DNA of 64,000 bases from Vitreimonas flagellata (GTDB lineage: Bacteria; Pseudomonadota; Alphaproteobacteria; Caulobacterales; Aquidulcibacteraceae): positions 372,001-436,000 of the forward strand of contig NZ_SBJL01000004.1 in assembly GCF_004634425.1 (NCBI RefSeq). Direction: 5' to 3'. This document shows positions 1-9,567 of this stretch, one piece after another (positions within the stretch are counted from its first letter, which is position 1; every line of letters starts with the position of its first letter). The position numbers and the translations under genes are program-made. A model generated the notes under the pieces. It was not told the origin of the DNA. It was given only the letters and a program-made list of their open reading frames with translations, and searched no databases.

Positions 1-456
1 AATGACGACGAGCTTTTTGCCCTGCACGAAATGCGGCTTCATCGCATCGATGTCAGCGGCTGTGCGCAGCGTGAACACGCCAGCAAGGTCGGCGCCCGCG
101 AGCGGTAGCTTGCGTGGCCGCGAGCCTGTCGCCAGGACAAGCGCGTCGTAGCTCAATTCGCGCCCGCCCTCGACGCGCACCTTCTTGCTGGCGCGATCTA
201 TCCAGACCGCTTTCAGCGACGTCAGCAGCGCGATGTTCTCTTCGCCATAGACGCTGGCCGGGCGCAGCAGCAGCCGATCCATATCCAGCTCGCCGGCGAG
301 GTATTTCTTCGACAGCGGCGGGCGCTGGTAAGGCGCGTACGGCTCTTCGCCGATGAGCGTAATGTCGCCCGCGAAGCCGCCTTGGCGCAGGCGTTGAGCC
401 GTCTCGCCGCCGGCCTGGCCGGCGCCGATGATGATAACGCGTTTGATTTCGTTCAT
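1..456 (-). CDS. NAD(P)/FAD-dependent oxidoreductase, ferredoxin-reductase type (3' part outside window)
   Basis: The first 152 codons run from an ATG at 456 off the left edge of the window, so the C-terminus is missing. The start reads MNEIKRVIIIGAGQAG, a classic N-terminal FAD-binding Rossmann motif (GxGxxG), followed by GEEPYAPYQRPPLSK, the signature of the rhodocoxin/putidaredoxin reductase family. A further flavin-binding segment, LVLATGSRPRKLPLAG, lies near residue 115. Such enzymes pass electrons from NAD(P)H to a small ferredoxin serving a P450 or dioxygenase. No partner is visible because the downstream side is cut off. The gene points away from tsaE, and the 89 bp between them would hold both promoters. 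Confidence 0.85.
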   Translation of the reverse strand, partial: MNEIKRVIIIGAGQAGGETAQRLRQGGFAGDITLIGEEPYAPYQRPPLSKKYLAGELDMDRLLLRPASVYGEENIALLTSLKAVWIDRASKKVRVEGGRELSYDALVLATGSRPRKLPLAGADLAGVFTLRTAADIDAMKPHFVQGKKLVVI

Positions 457-545
457 AGTCACAGCGGCTTAGCTTTTGCGGCCTCTGCGCGGCTTGCGCA
501 AGGCGCCCTTGATGCCGCGCTGCCGCTAGGCCAGCATCCGCCGCC

Positions 546-1016
546 GTGACCGCCCAGAACCTTGTTGATTCGCGAGAAATCGCGCTGCCCGACGCGGCGG
601 CGACGGTCGCGCTCGGGCGACGCCTAGGCGAAAGGATAGGGCCGGGCGACGTGGTTTGCCTGTTCGGCAATCTGGGCGCCGGCAAGACCACGCTCTCCCG
701 CGGGGCGATCGAAGCCTGGACGGGCGCGGCGGAAGACGCGCCCAGCCCCACCTATACCTTAGTGCAGACCTATGATGGCCCGCGCGGCGAACTCTGGCAT
801 GTGGACCTCTATCGACTGAAGCAACCGGACGACGCCTGGGAGCTAGGGCTGGAGGACGCATTCGCTTACGCCGCGTGTCTGATCGAATGGCCAGAGCGCC
901 TGGGCGCGCAGCTGCCACGCGATCGGCTCGACATTGCACTCACGCCGGCAGACGAAGGGCGTACGGCGAAGCTCAATGCGCATGGCGCTTGGAGAGAGAA
1001 GCTTGGAACGATCTGA
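546..1016 (+). CDS. tsaE: tRNA threonylcarbamoyladenosine biosynthesis ATPase TsaE
   Basis: This 156-residue protein starts at GTG and carries a Walker A motif, GNLGAGKTT, near residue 43. SPTYTLVQTYDG and the HVDLYRL segment follow, both diagnostic of the TsaE (YjeE) family; the length is normal. TsaE is the ATPase that drives the TsaB-TsaD complex making N6-threonylcarbamoyladenosine at position 37 of ANN-decoding tRNAs. It heads a run of co-oriented overlapping genes (kinase, nucleotidyltransferase, addB, addA). Its stop overlaps the likely TTG start of the next gene, so translational coupling is probable. Confidence 0.93.
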   Translation: MTAQNLVDSREIALPDAAATVALGRRLGERIGPGDVVCLFGNLGAGKTTLSRGAIEAWTGAAEDAPSPTYTLVQTYDGPRGELWHVDLYRLKQPDDAWELGLEDAFAYAACLIEWPERLGAQLPRDRLDIALTPADEGRTAKLNAHGAWREKLGTI

Positions 1017-2088
1017 AGCGCTGGCGAAATTGCTTGGCGAGACTGGTTTCGCCGACGCCGAGCGCGTGCCGCTCGCAGGCGATGCCTCAACGCGCCGCTA
1101 TGAGCGCCTGACGCTGCCACATCGTCGCGCGATCCTGATGGATGCGCCGAAGAGTGCGGAAAGCGCGCCGTGCCCGCCGGGCGCCACGCCAGCCGAGCGC
1201 CGCACCATGGGTTGGAACGCGACCTCGCGCCTGGCGGCTTCGCGCGTGGAAGCCTTCGTTGCGGTCGCCGCGTATCTCGAAAGCCTGGGCCTAGCGCCGC
1301 CGCGTATTTATGGCGCCGATTGCGACGCCGGTTACGCCGTGATCGAGGATTTGGGCGACGGGCTCTACGCCAACGTCATCCCTGACGGTGTCGACGAGAT
1401 CGCGCTCTATCAAGAAGCTGCGCGCGTGCTTGCGCACGTGCATGCAGCGCGCCCGCCGTCGAAGTTGGAGGGTGCGGGCGGCGCTTCTTGGCCGTTGCTC
1501 GATTACGACGCGCTCGCTCTGGAAGTGAACGCGGATCTGTTCGTCGAATGGCTCCCGCGCGCGGCAGACGTGCGCATCGACGATGCGGCGCGCGCGCGTT
1601 GGGAGCAGGTGCGCGACAATCTGATCGTGAAAGCGCTGGGTTTTCCGCGCGCGTTCACGATCCGCGATTATCATGCGGAAAATCTACTCTGGCTGCCGGA
1701 GCGCTACGGCTTGCAACGCGTCGGCCTGTTGGATTTCCAGGACGCGGTACGCGGTTGGCGCGCGTGGGATTTCGCGATGCTGTTGCATGATGCGCGGCGC
1801 GACGTGAGCCCTGCGGCGCACGAAGCCGCGATCCGCGCGTATCTCGACGCGACGGGCGCGAACGACGCCGATTTCCGTCGCGAGCTGGCGGTGCTCGGTG
1901 CGATCAACGCGATGCGCATCCTGGGCGTCTTCTCGCGCCTTGCAGGTCGTGACGGCAAACAGCGTTATCTCTCCTTCATGCCGCGCGAGTGGGGCCATCT
2001 GGCGCGCACGCTGCAGCATCCCGCACTCGAAGACACGCGCGATTTCGTCGAGAGCGTGGCGCGTCCTTATCTGGAGAAAGCCGCGTGA
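1003..2088 (+). CDS. amgK: Cell-wall sugar kinase AmgK-like (aminoglycoside phosphotransferase fold)
   Basis: The protein has the APH/choline-kinase fold: the catalytic loop reads TIRDYHAENLLWLP and the metal-binding part GLLDFQDAVRGWRAWDFAMLL. AmgK phosphorylates N-acetylmuramate/N-acetylglucosamine at C1 in the anhydromuropeptide recycling pathway, and MurU, encoded next, makes the UDP-sugar. This bypasses de novo synthesis and is linked to intrinsic fosfomycin tolerance in other Gram-negatives. I chose TTG at 1003 because GGAGAG lies 6 bases upstream and the overlap with tsaE is then only 14 bp. An ATG at 934 would overlap tsaE by over 80 bp. Predicted length is 361 residues. The function rests on family and neighbour; a different sugar kinase is possible. 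Confidence 0.82.
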   Translation: MERSEALAKLLGETGFADAERVPLAGDASTRRYERLTLPHRRAILMDAPKSAESAPCPPGATPAERRTMGWNATSRLAASRVEAFVAVAAYLESLGLAPPRIYGADCDAGYAVIEDLGDGLYANVIPDGVDEIALYQEAARVLAHVHAARPPSKLEGAGGASWPLLDYDALALEVNADLFVEWLPRAADVRIDDAARARWEQVRDNLIVKALGFPRAFTIRDYHAENLLWLPERYGLQRVGLLDFQDAVRGWRAWDFAMLLHDARRDVSPAAHEAAIRAYLDATGANDADFRRELAVLGAINAMRILGVFSRLAGRDGKQRYLSFMPREWGHLARTLQHPALEDTRDFVESVARPYLEKAA

Positions 2089-2816
2089 GCGCCACACCGC
2101 ACACTGCCATGGTGCTCGCCGCTGGCCTTGGCACCCGCATGCGGCCGCTGACCAATGATCGGCCGAAGGCTCTAGTGCATGTGCGCGGTCGCGCGCTCAT
2201 CGATCATGTGCTCGATCGGCTGATCGGCGCCGGCGTGAAACGCGCGGTCGTGAACGTGCATGCGTTCGCCGATTTGCTCGAAGCGCATGTGAAGCGCCGC
2301 ACCGACATCGAGATCGTGATCTCCGACGAGCGTGCGCAGCTGATGGAAACCGGCGGCGGCGTGCGCCAGGCGCGGCCTTTGCTTGGCGACGATCTAATCA
2401 TCGTCTGCAATATCGATAGCGTTTGGGAGGAGCCGAACGGTTCGGCGGTCGCGCGTTTGTGTGCTGGTTTCGACGCCTCACGCATGGGCGCGCGCCTGAT
2501 GTTGGCGGCGATGGATGAGCAGCTCGGCTACGAAGGCGCCGGTGATTTCGTGATGGACGATGCAGGCGCGCTTGCGTTCCGTGATCAGCGTCCAAGTGCG
2601 CCGTGGGCGTATATTGGCGCGCAGATTATCGATCCGCGCATTGTCGATGACGAACCGCTTGAACCGTTCTCGTTCACGCGCGTGTGGCGCAGATTGGCGA
2701 GCGAAGGGCGGCTGCACGGCGCGCCGCTTGGCGGCTATTGGATGCATGTCGGCGATCCCGAAGCGCGCGAACAGGCTGAAGCGCGATTGACGGCGGCGGC
2801 GGCGCCAAGTCCATGA
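2085..2816 (+). CDS. murU: Sugar-1-phosphate uridylyltransferase, MurU-like
   Basis: This 243-residue nucleotidyltransferase shows the signature LAAGLGTRMRPLT followed by RPKALV (nucleotide binding and catalytic Lys) and VCNIDSVWEE for the metal-binding Asp. MurU converts N-acetylmuramate-1-phosphate to UDP-MurNAc in peptidoglycan recycling, directly after AmgK. The GTG start at 2085 overlaps the TGA of the kinase gene (GTGA), a coupled arrangement that supports this start over upstream ones. Mannose-1-phosphate guanylyltransferase is the common automatic label for such proteins, but pairing with the kinase favours MurU. Confidence 0.82.
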   Translation: MSATPHTAMVLAAGLGTRMRPLTNDRPKALVHVRGRALIDHVLDRLIGAGVKRAVVNVHAFADLLEAHVKRRTDIEIVISDERAQLMETGGGVRQARPLLGDDLIIVCNIDSVWEEPNGSAVARLCAGFDASRMGARLMLAAMDEQLGYEGAGDFVMDDAGALAFRDQRPSAPWAYIGAQIIDPRIVDDEPLEPFSFTRVWRRLASEGRLHGAPLGGYWMHVGDPEAREQAEARLTAAAAPSP

Positions 2817-5776
2817 GCATGCTCTCGCTCGGGCTGCCCGAACCTTTGTTCGGCGGCCCAGCGCCGCGCCTGCGCTGTGCGCCCGCGTCGGCGCCATTTC
2901 TCGATGTGTTGGCGGACGCATTGGTCGCCGAACTCTCGCCGGAGCGCGATCCGTTCGCGCTGGCCGATGCGCTGGTGCTGCTGCCGAACCGCCGCGCCGC
3001 GCGTGGGCTGATTGACGCCTTCGCTAAGCGTTTGGGCGGCGCGGCGTTGTTACCGGCGATGCGCCCGTTGAACGATCCGTACGCCGACGACGATCCGGAC
3101 GTTTGGGGCGCCGATCCGATCGCGGACGATATTCTGCCGCCGATCAACAAGCTGCAGCGGCGCATGCAACTCGCCGCGTTGATCCGCGCGCGCGACAAGT
3201 CCGAGAACGGCGTCGAAGATCCAGCGCGCGCTTTGGCGCTGGCCGATGAGCTGGGCAAGCTACTCGACAGCGCCTCGACTGTGGATCACGTCGATTGGAA
3301 GAAGCTGCCGAAGCTGGTCGAAGAGATCGAACTTGCGCGGCATTGGCAAAGCTCCGCCGCGTTCCTCGATATCATTGCCACCTTTTGGCCGGAGCATCTG
3401 AAGGAGCGCGGCCAAAGCGATCCGGTCGAGCATGGCGCGGCGTTGCGTCGTGCGCTCGCGGCGCGCTGGAAAGCCAAGCCGCCGACGCGGCCTGTGATCA
3501 TCGCGGGTTCGACTGGCTCGATCGCGACGACGCGGGAGCTGATGCGCGTGGTGTCGCGCTTGCCGCGCGGCGTGGTCGTGCTGCCGGGGATCGATGTCGA
3601 TCTGGATGACAGCTCGTGGCGCATGGTCGGCGATCAGCATCCGCAACACGCGTTGAAGGCGACGCTGTCGGCGCTTGGCGTGGAGCGCGATGCCGTGCCG
3701 CTGTTGCGCCTGGAGGATGAACGCGGCCGCGCACGGCGTGTGTTGATGCGCGAAGCTCTAGCGCCGGCGGAGAAGACAGCGGATTGGCTTGCGCGCTTGG
3801 ATGCGGCTGGCGGCACGGATTTCGTGCGTGAAGGCGCGAGCGGTTTGCGCCTGCTCGAAGCCGCGACCGAAGACGAAGAAGCGATGGCGATCGCGCTTCT
3901 GGTGCGCGAGGCGCTGGAGAAGCCGGACGGCAGTGCGGCCATCGTGACGCCGGATGCGGCTTTGGCGCGGCGGATCGAATCTAAGCTCGCGCGCTGGGGT
4001 ATTGAGCCGAACGTCTCGCATGGCCTGCCGCTGCGCGAGACTGATGCAGGGCGCTTGGTGGCGTTGCTCTGCGAGTTGGCGCGCGATCCCGGCGAGCCGG
4101 TGGCGCTGGCGGCGTTGCTGAAGCATCCGCGTGTCGGCTTGGCGCGAGACGCGGCGGCGTTGACGGTGCTGGAGCACAAGGGTCTGCGCGGGCCGCGCCG
4201 TTATGATTCACTCGGTGAACTCGCGACGCTCGATCAGCGCGTTGAGATCAAAGCGTGGGACGGCGCGCGCGGCATTGTGGAGATGGTCGCTGCAGCGTTG
4301 AAGCCGCTCACCGAGCTGATGTCGCATCGCCAAGTCTCGCTCGCCGAGTTTGCCGACGCACTCACGCAATCGGCCGAGAAGCTAACAGCGTTCGACGTCT
4401 GGCAAGGCCGCGACGGCGAAGCGGTGGCGACGCTATTGCGCGAAGCGAACGAGCATGGCGGCGAACTTGGCGAGATGGAAGCGCACGCGGCGCCGCGCGT
4501 GATGTTGCGCTTGATGGATGGTCGCGAAGTGCCGCCGCTGCAAACCAGCGGCGATGCGCGCGTGGCGATTTGGGGGCTGCTCGAAGCGCGATTGCAGCGG
4601 CGCGATTTGATGATCCTGGCCGGCCTGAACGAGGGCGTGTGGCCGGCGCCGCCCGGCGAAGACCCGTTCCTCTCGCGCGCGATGCGGGCGAAATTGGGCT
4701 TGCTGTCCGTCGATGCGCGCATTGGCTTGGCCGCGCACGATTTCGCGCAGCTCGCCAACGCGCCGAACGTGGTGCTGTCGCGCGCCCTGCGGCGCGACGG
4801 GTCGCCGACGCTCGCGTCACGCTGGCTGTGGCGTTTGAAGACGTTGGTGCAGGGCGCGCAAGCGGAGCTGCAATCGGCCAACGAGTTTATCGAGTACGCC
4901 CGCGCACTCGATAAACCCGCCGCGATTAATCCCGCAAAGCCGCCCAAGCCACGTCCACCGGCCGGCAAGCGCTTGACGCAAGTGAGCGTGACGACGGTGG
5001 AGACGTTGATCCGCGATCCATATGCAGTCTATGCGCGGCGGATTTTAAAGCTGGATCATCTCCTGCCGATCGGTGCGCCGGCAGGGCCCGCCGAGCGCGG
5101 CACAGCCGTGCATGCGGCGATCGAGAAGTTTGAGGATGGCGACGATCCCGCGAAGCTCACGTGGCTGCTGGATGAGGCGCTGCGCTTGCACGGCATTTCA
5201 CCCGAACGCCGCGCGGCTGAGCGGGAGCGCCTAGGCGTATCGGTCGCGGCGTTGATCGCGTGGTTCGATGAACGACGCGCGCGCAACGCAACCGTGTTTC
5301 GCGAAGTCTTCGGCAAGATGGACGTCGATGGCGTAGAATTGCGTGGCATCGCGGATCGCATCGAGATTGGCGCAGGGCACGCCGCGATCCTCGATTTCAA
5401 AACAGGTGCGCCGCCGACCGACAAGCAAGTCAGTACGGGCTTGTCGCCACAGCTTTTGCTCGAAGCGGCAATGCTCGCGCGGGGCGTCTTTAAAGATGAA
5501 GCGCGCGGGATCGTCGTGCCGCGCGCTGACGTCACCGAACTGATCTATTGGCGTTTCGGCAATTCCGATCCCACGCCACGCGCGGTCAGTCTCGAGGATA
5601 GCCCGCATGAAGCCGGCGAGAAGGCGCTCTCTTCGTTGCGCGGTTTGCTCGCGCGTTATGCGGACGAAGCCCAAGCGTTTCTTTCCAAGCCGCGCGTGCA
5701 ATTCATCAAGCCGTATGCGGAGTATGATCATCTCGCGCGGCGCAAGGAATGGGCCGACGAAAAGGGCGATGAGTAA
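2813..5776 (+). CDS. addB: Double-strand break repair protein AddB
   Basis: The 987-residue protein is of normal length for alphaproteobacterial AddB. It forms the AddAB helicase-nuclease that resects double-strand ends up to a Chi-like site for RecA loading. The N-terminal two thirds is a degenerate helicase-like region (GLNEGVWPAPPGEDPFLSRAMR is a typical AddB segment). The C-terminal nuclease domain shows AILDFKTGAPP and a following glutamine-containing helix, the PD-(D/E)XK core. The ATG at 2813 overlaps the end of murU (ATGA), and the stop overlaps the addA start (TAATG). Confidence 0.95.
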   Translation: MSMLSLGLPEPLFGGPAPRLRCAPASAPFLDVLADALVAELSPERDPFALADALVLLPNRRAARGLIDAFAKRLGGAALLPAMRPLNDPYADDDPDVWGADPIADDILPPINKLQRRMQLAALIRARDKSENGVEDPARALALADELGKLLDSASTVDHVDWKKLPKLVEEIELARHWQSSAAFLDIIATFWPEHLKERGQSDPVEHGAALRRALAARWKAKPPTRPVIIAGSTGSIATTRELMRVVSRLPRGVVVLPGIDVDLDDSSWRMVGDQHPQHALKATLSALGVERDAVPLLRLEDERGRARRVLMREALAPAEKTADWLARLDAAGGTDFVREGASGLRLLEAATEDEEAMAIALLVREALEKPDGSAAIVTPDAALARRIESKLARWGIEPNVSHGLPLRETDAGRLVALLCELARDPGEPVALAALLKHPRVGLARDAAALTVLEHKGLRGPRRYDSLGELATLDQRVEIKAWDGARGIVEMVAAALKPLTELMSHRQVSLAEFADALTQSAEKLTAFDVWQGRDGEAVATLLREANEHGGELGEMEAHAAPRVMLRLMDGREVPPLQTSGDARVAIWGLLEARLQRRDLMILAGLNEGVWPAPPGEDPFLSRAMRAKLGLLSVDARIGLAAHDFAQLANAPNVVLSRALRRDGSPTLASRWLWRLKTLVQGAQAELQSANEFIEYARALDKPAAINPAKPPKPRPPAGKRLTQVSVTTVETLIRDPYAVYARRILKLDHLLPIGAPAGPAERGTAVHAAIEKFEDGDDPAKLTWLLDEALRLHGISPERRAAERERLGVSVAALIAWFDERRARNATVFREVFGKMDVDGVELRGIADRIEIGAGHAAILDFKTGAPPTDKQVSTGLSPQLLLEAAMLARGVFKDEARGIVVPRADVTELIYWRFGNSDPTPRAVSLEDSPHEAGEKALSSLRGLLARYADEAQAFLSKPRVQFIKPYAEYDHLARRKEWADEKGDE

Positions 5777-8700
5777 TGAACGCCCCGCTTGACGCCCTAC
5801 AAGAAGCGAACGCCAGCCAGGGCTTGGCGGCGAACCCGTCATACTCCGTGTTCGTCACCGCGAACGCAGGATCTGGCAAGACAAAGGTGCTGGTCGATCG
5901 CATCGCGCGATTGCTGCTCGAGGGTTCAAAGCCATCCGCGTTTCTCTGCATCACCTACACGAAGGCCGCGGCCGCTGAGATGCAGCGCCGACTATTCGAA
6001 CGCCTCGGCGGTTGGTGCGTCGCCGACGACAAAACGCTCGCAACGGAGCTGGCGAAGCTCGGGGCGCCAGACGCCAATCTCGGTCAAGCGCGCGCTCTGT
6101 TCGCACAGGCGCTGGAAACGCCGGGCGGTTTGAAGATTCAAACCATTCACGCCTTCTGTGAACGCGTGTTGGCGCGCTTCCCATTGGAAGCTGGCGTGTC
6201 GCCGGGCTTTGACATTGCCGACGAAGCGCGCGCGGCGGCGTTGTTGGGGCAAGCGCGTGCGGATGCGGCCTTGGCGCCTGATGCGCCGCGCGAGGCGTTC
6301 CGGCGTTTCGCGGCGCGGCTGCATGGCGAGGCATTGGAAGGTTTGCTCGATCGCTTGGCATTGCGCCGCGGCGAGTTTCACAATTACGCGCAACGCTACC
6401 AGGGCGAGTTGTTCGCACAGCAATCCCTGCGCGACCGGCACGGCGTCACCCAGAGCGCGGAAGATTTCATCCGCGAGTTCTTACGGCCGTGGCGCTGGAA
6501 TGATCTGCGCGAAGCGGCGACGAAGCTGGCCGAGGGCAGCACGCAAGATGTCGCGACTGGGGAGCGCCTACGCGCAGTGCTGGCGTGCGTGGAGCGCAAC
6601 GATCATGCGGGCGCGATGGCCGGCTGTTTCGCGCTGGCGCTGACCGGCGACGGCGCGCTGCGTGCGAGTTTCGCGACGAAGCCGACGCAGAAGGCGCATC
6701 CTTGGCTTGAGCCTCTTGTGCGTGAGCTGTCCGAGGCAACGGCAGATGCACGAGATCGTTTGAATGCGATCGAGCGTGCGGAAGATTCGATCGCCGCGCT
6801 TGCGCTCGCGCTGAAACTCGACCAAGCGTATGCCGACGCGAAGAAGCGCGCCGGCGCGCTCGATTTCGACGATCTGATCGAACACGCGCAGGCGCTGTTG
6901 CAGCGCTCCGAGGCCGCGCCTTGGGTGCTCTACAAGCTTGACGGTGGCTTGGATCACATTCTGATCGATGAAGGGCAGGACACGAGTCCCACGCAATGGA
7001 ATCTGATCGCGCCGCTGCAGGATGAATTCTTCGCTGGCGCAGGCGCGCGTGAGATGCCGCGCACGATCTTTGCGGTCGGCGATCCCAAGCAGAGCATTTA
7101 CGCGTTCCAAGGCGCCGATCCGCGCCGCTTCTTGAATGAAGCGCAAGAGCTGTCGCGGCGCGCGCATAGGGCGGAAATGCTGTTCGTCGCGCCGGAATTG
7201 CGCACGTCGTTCCGCACGGCGCCCGAAGTGCTGGAGGCGGTGGACGCGACGATGGCCGGCAAGCCGCTTGTTGCTGGCAATCCTGGCGCGCATGACGAGA
7301 TCAAGCATTTGGCGGCGCGTGCCAAGGAAAGCGGCGTCGTTGAAGTGTGGCCATGGACGCCGCGTCCAATCGTGGCGGACGCCAAGCCTTGGGACGCGCC
7401 GCAGGATGTCGAGACCGGCGCCAGCGTGCACGCGATCCTCGCCAAAGCGATCGCGCAGCGCGTCAAGACGATGATCGAGACGCGCGAAGCCGTCTGGGAC
7501 AAGGGTGCGTTGCGACCGGTGCGTGCGGGCGACGTGTTGGCGCTGGTGCGCACGCGCGGCGCCATGTTCCGCGAACTGATTAAAGCGTTCAAGCGTACGG
7601 GCCTGCCGGTGGCGGGCGCCGACCGCATGGTGTTGCGCGATGAATTGGCGGTCGAGGATTGTTTGGCGCTGATGCAAGTCGCGCTCGATCCGGCCGACGA
7701 TTTGGCGTTGGCGTGCGTGCTGAAGGGGCCGTGGTGCAATCTCGTTGATGACGACGCGGATCTGTTTCCGCTGGCGTACGGCCGCGACAAGGGCGAGCGG
7801 CTGATCGATCGCTTAATGGCGAGCACGGAAGAAAAGTATGCCGCCGCGCGTGCCTTCGTCACGGAGTTGATCGCACGCAAAGGCGCGGATGCGTTTGCGT
7901 TTCTGAGCTGGGCGCTGGAGACGCAGCAGGGCGGCGGGCCGTCTGGCTGGGCGCGCGTGTTTGCGCGGCTGGGGCCGGAGACGCGCGATCCGTTGGAAGA
8001 ATTGTTGCAGCGTGCGTTGAAGCCCGCGGGGCACGTTGCGCCGACTTTGCAGCGCTTCTTGTATGATATTGAGCTCGACGCGGGGCAGGTAAAGCGCGAG
8101 CTGGAGGCCGAGACGGGCGCGGTGCGCGTGATGACGGTGCACGGCGCCAAGGGGCTTGAGGCGCCGGTGGTGATTTTGCCGGACGCGACCGGCGACGTCG
8201 CCGATGCGCCAGACAATGGCTTGATCTTCGATGACGAGGATGGGCCGTTCGTGTCGTTCCGAGGCAAGGACGATGATCGCGCTGTTGCCGGTGCGCGCGC
8301 TGCGCATGAAGTGCGCATGTTGGGCGAGCATTGGCGCTTGCTCTATGTGGCGATGACGCGCGCGCGCGATCGGCTGATCGTGTGTGGCACGCAATTCGGC
8401 AACGCGAAGCTTGGTGAAGCGCCGGAAAGCTGGCGGGCTGCTGTGCAGGAAGGTTTATCCAAGCTTGGCGCTGAAGCTTTTGAGACGCCGTTCGGTGAAG
8501 GTTTGCGCTATGGCAAGCCGCTGTTTGCTGATGCGCAGACAATAGCGCCGTGTGTTGAATCCGTGCTGCCAGTTTGGGCGCGCACGCCTGCGCCGGGTGG
8601 CAAGCGTGTGGAGATTGCCGCGCCGTCGCGTGTGGCGCGCGTGAACCCGGCTTTGTTTTCGCCGCGCGGCGATGGGCAGAAAAGGTTTCGGCGCGGGCAG

Positions 8701-9183
8701 ATGATCCACGGCCTGCTGCAACGTCTGCCCGAGATCGAGGAAGCGCGGCGCGAAGCGGCGGCGTTGGCGTGGCTGGCGCGGCAGGGCGTCGATGATGCCG
8801 AGGCCGCGGAGTTTGCGCGCGAGGCGATGCGCGTCGCGGCGGATAAGCGCTTCGCGCCGGTGTTCGGGCCGAACAGCCGCGCCGAAGCGCCAATCGTCGG
8901 CGACGCGGCGGGCAAGCCGGTGCGCGGTATTGTGGACCGCATCGTCGTGGAAGATTCGCGCGTGCTCGTGCTCGACTTCAAAACCGATCGCCCGGCGCCC
9001 ACCGATCCGGCCGCGGCGCCCGATGCTTACGTCTTACAACTTGCGCTCTATCGCGCCGTTTTGCGCAAGATTTTCCCAGCAAAGGCCGTGTCTTGCGCCT
9101 TGCTTTGGACGGAAGCGCCGTATTTGATGGACCTGCCGGAAGATCGTTTGGATGCTGTTTTCGCGAATTTCGCCGCCGGTTGA
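5776..9183 (+). CDS. addA: Double-strand break repair helicase-nuclease AddA
   Basis: This is a 1135-residue UvrD/Rep-like helicase with a C-terminal nuclease. Walker A is ANAGSGKTKVL near residue 30. Other helicase motifs include LIDEGQDTSPTQW (Walker B, with a Gly in place of the usual second acidic-side residue), FAVGDPKQSIYAFQGAD, VMTVHGAKGLEAPVVILPD and LLYVAMTRARDRL. The C-terminal nuclease core is LVLDFKTDRPAP. It partners with AddB, whose stop codon it overlaps. The alphaproteobacterial addB-addA-trx order is intact. Confidence 0.96.
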   Translation: MNAPLDALQEANASQGLAANPSYSVFVTANAGSGKTKVLVDRIARLLLEGSKPSAFLCITYTKAAAAEMQRRLFERLGGWCVADDKTLATELAKLGAPDANLGQARALFAQALETPGGLKIQTIHAFCERVLARFPLEAGVSPGFDIADEARAAALLGQARADAALAPDAPREAFRRFAARLHGEALEGLLDRLALRRGEFHNYAQRYQGELFAQQSLRDRHGVTQSAEDFIREFLRPWRWNDLREAATKLAEGSTQDVATGERLRAVLACVERNDHAGAMAGCFALALTGDGALRASFATKPTQKAHPWLEPLVRELSEATADARDRLNAIERAEDSIAALALALKLDQAYADAKKRAGALDFDDLIEHAQALLQRSEAAPWVLYKLDGGLDHILIDEGQDTSPTQWNLIAPLQDEFFAGAGAREMPRTIFAVGDPKQSIYAFQGADPRRFLNEAQELSRRAHRAEMLFVAPELRTSFRTAPEVLEAVDATMAGKPLVAGNPGAHDEIKHLAARAKESGVVEVWPWTPRPIVADAKPWDAPQDVETGASVHAILAKAIAQRVKTMIETREAVWDKGALRPVRAGDVLALVRTRGAMFRELIKAFKRTGLPVAGADRMVLRDELAVEDCLALMQVALDPADDLALACVLKGPWCNLVDDDADLFPLAYGRDKGERLIDRLMASTEEKYAAARAFVTELIARKGADAFAFLSWALETQQGGGPSGWARVFARLGPETRDPLEELLQRALKPAGHVAPTLQRFLYDIELDAGQVKRELEAETGAVRVMTVHGAKGLEAPVVILPDATGDVADAPDNGLIFDDEDGPFVSFRGKDDDRAVAGARAAHEVRMLGEHWRLLYVAMTRARDRLIVCGTQFGNAKLGEAPESWRAAVQEGLSKLGAEAFETPFGEGLRYGKPLFADAQTIAPCVESVLPVWARTPAPGGKRVEIAAPSRVARVNPALFSPRGDGQKRFRRGQMIHGLLQRLPEIEEARREAAALAWLARQGVDDAEAAEFAREAMRVAADKRFAPVFGPNSRAEAPIVGDAAGKPVRGIVDRIVVEDSRVLVLDFKTDRPAPTDPAAAPDAYVLQLALYRAVLRKIFPAKAVSCALLWTEAPYLMDLPEDRLDAVFANFAAG

Positions 9184-9246
9184 AACCTTAAGACTTCCCA
9201 CCTACATCCGGTGCACGATTCCGCTGTCCAAGCAGGAGATTCTTAC

Positions 9247-9567
9247 GTGGCGACCACCAAGATTACCGACGATAGTTTCGACGCCGATGTGCTGAAGTCT
9301 GGCACGCCTGTGCTTGTCGATTTCTGGGCGGAATGGTGCGGCCCGTGTAAGCAAATTGGCCCCGCACTTGAAGAGATCGCCGCCGAGATGGGCGATCGCG
9401 TTCAGGTCGTGAAGCTGAACATCGACGATAATCCGATGACGCCGGGCAAGTACGGCGTGCGCGGCATCCCGACATTGATGGTGTTCAAGGATGGCAAGGT
9501 CGCGGCCACGAAAGTTGGCGCGATGCCGAAGTCGAAGATCGTCGAATGGCTGAACGAGAGCGTCTAA
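9247..9567 (+). CDS. trxA: Thioredoxin
   Basis: The 106-residue protein contains the active site WAEWCGPCK and the conserved cis-proline loop [12 protein letters not shown], the hallmarks of a cytoplasmic thioredoxin. It reduces disulfides in proteins such as ribonucleotide reductase. I place the start at GTG 9247 because AGGAGA lies 8 bases upstream and the protein is then of canonical length. An earlier in-frame GTG at 9211 has no such site. The stop overlaps the end of the convergent folC by 4 bp. Confidence 0.95.
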   Translation: MATTKITDDSFDADVLKSGTPVLVDFWAEWCGPCKQIGPALEEIAAEMGDRVQVVKLNIDDNPMTPGKYGVRGIPTLMVFKDGKVAATKVGAMPKSKIVEWLNESV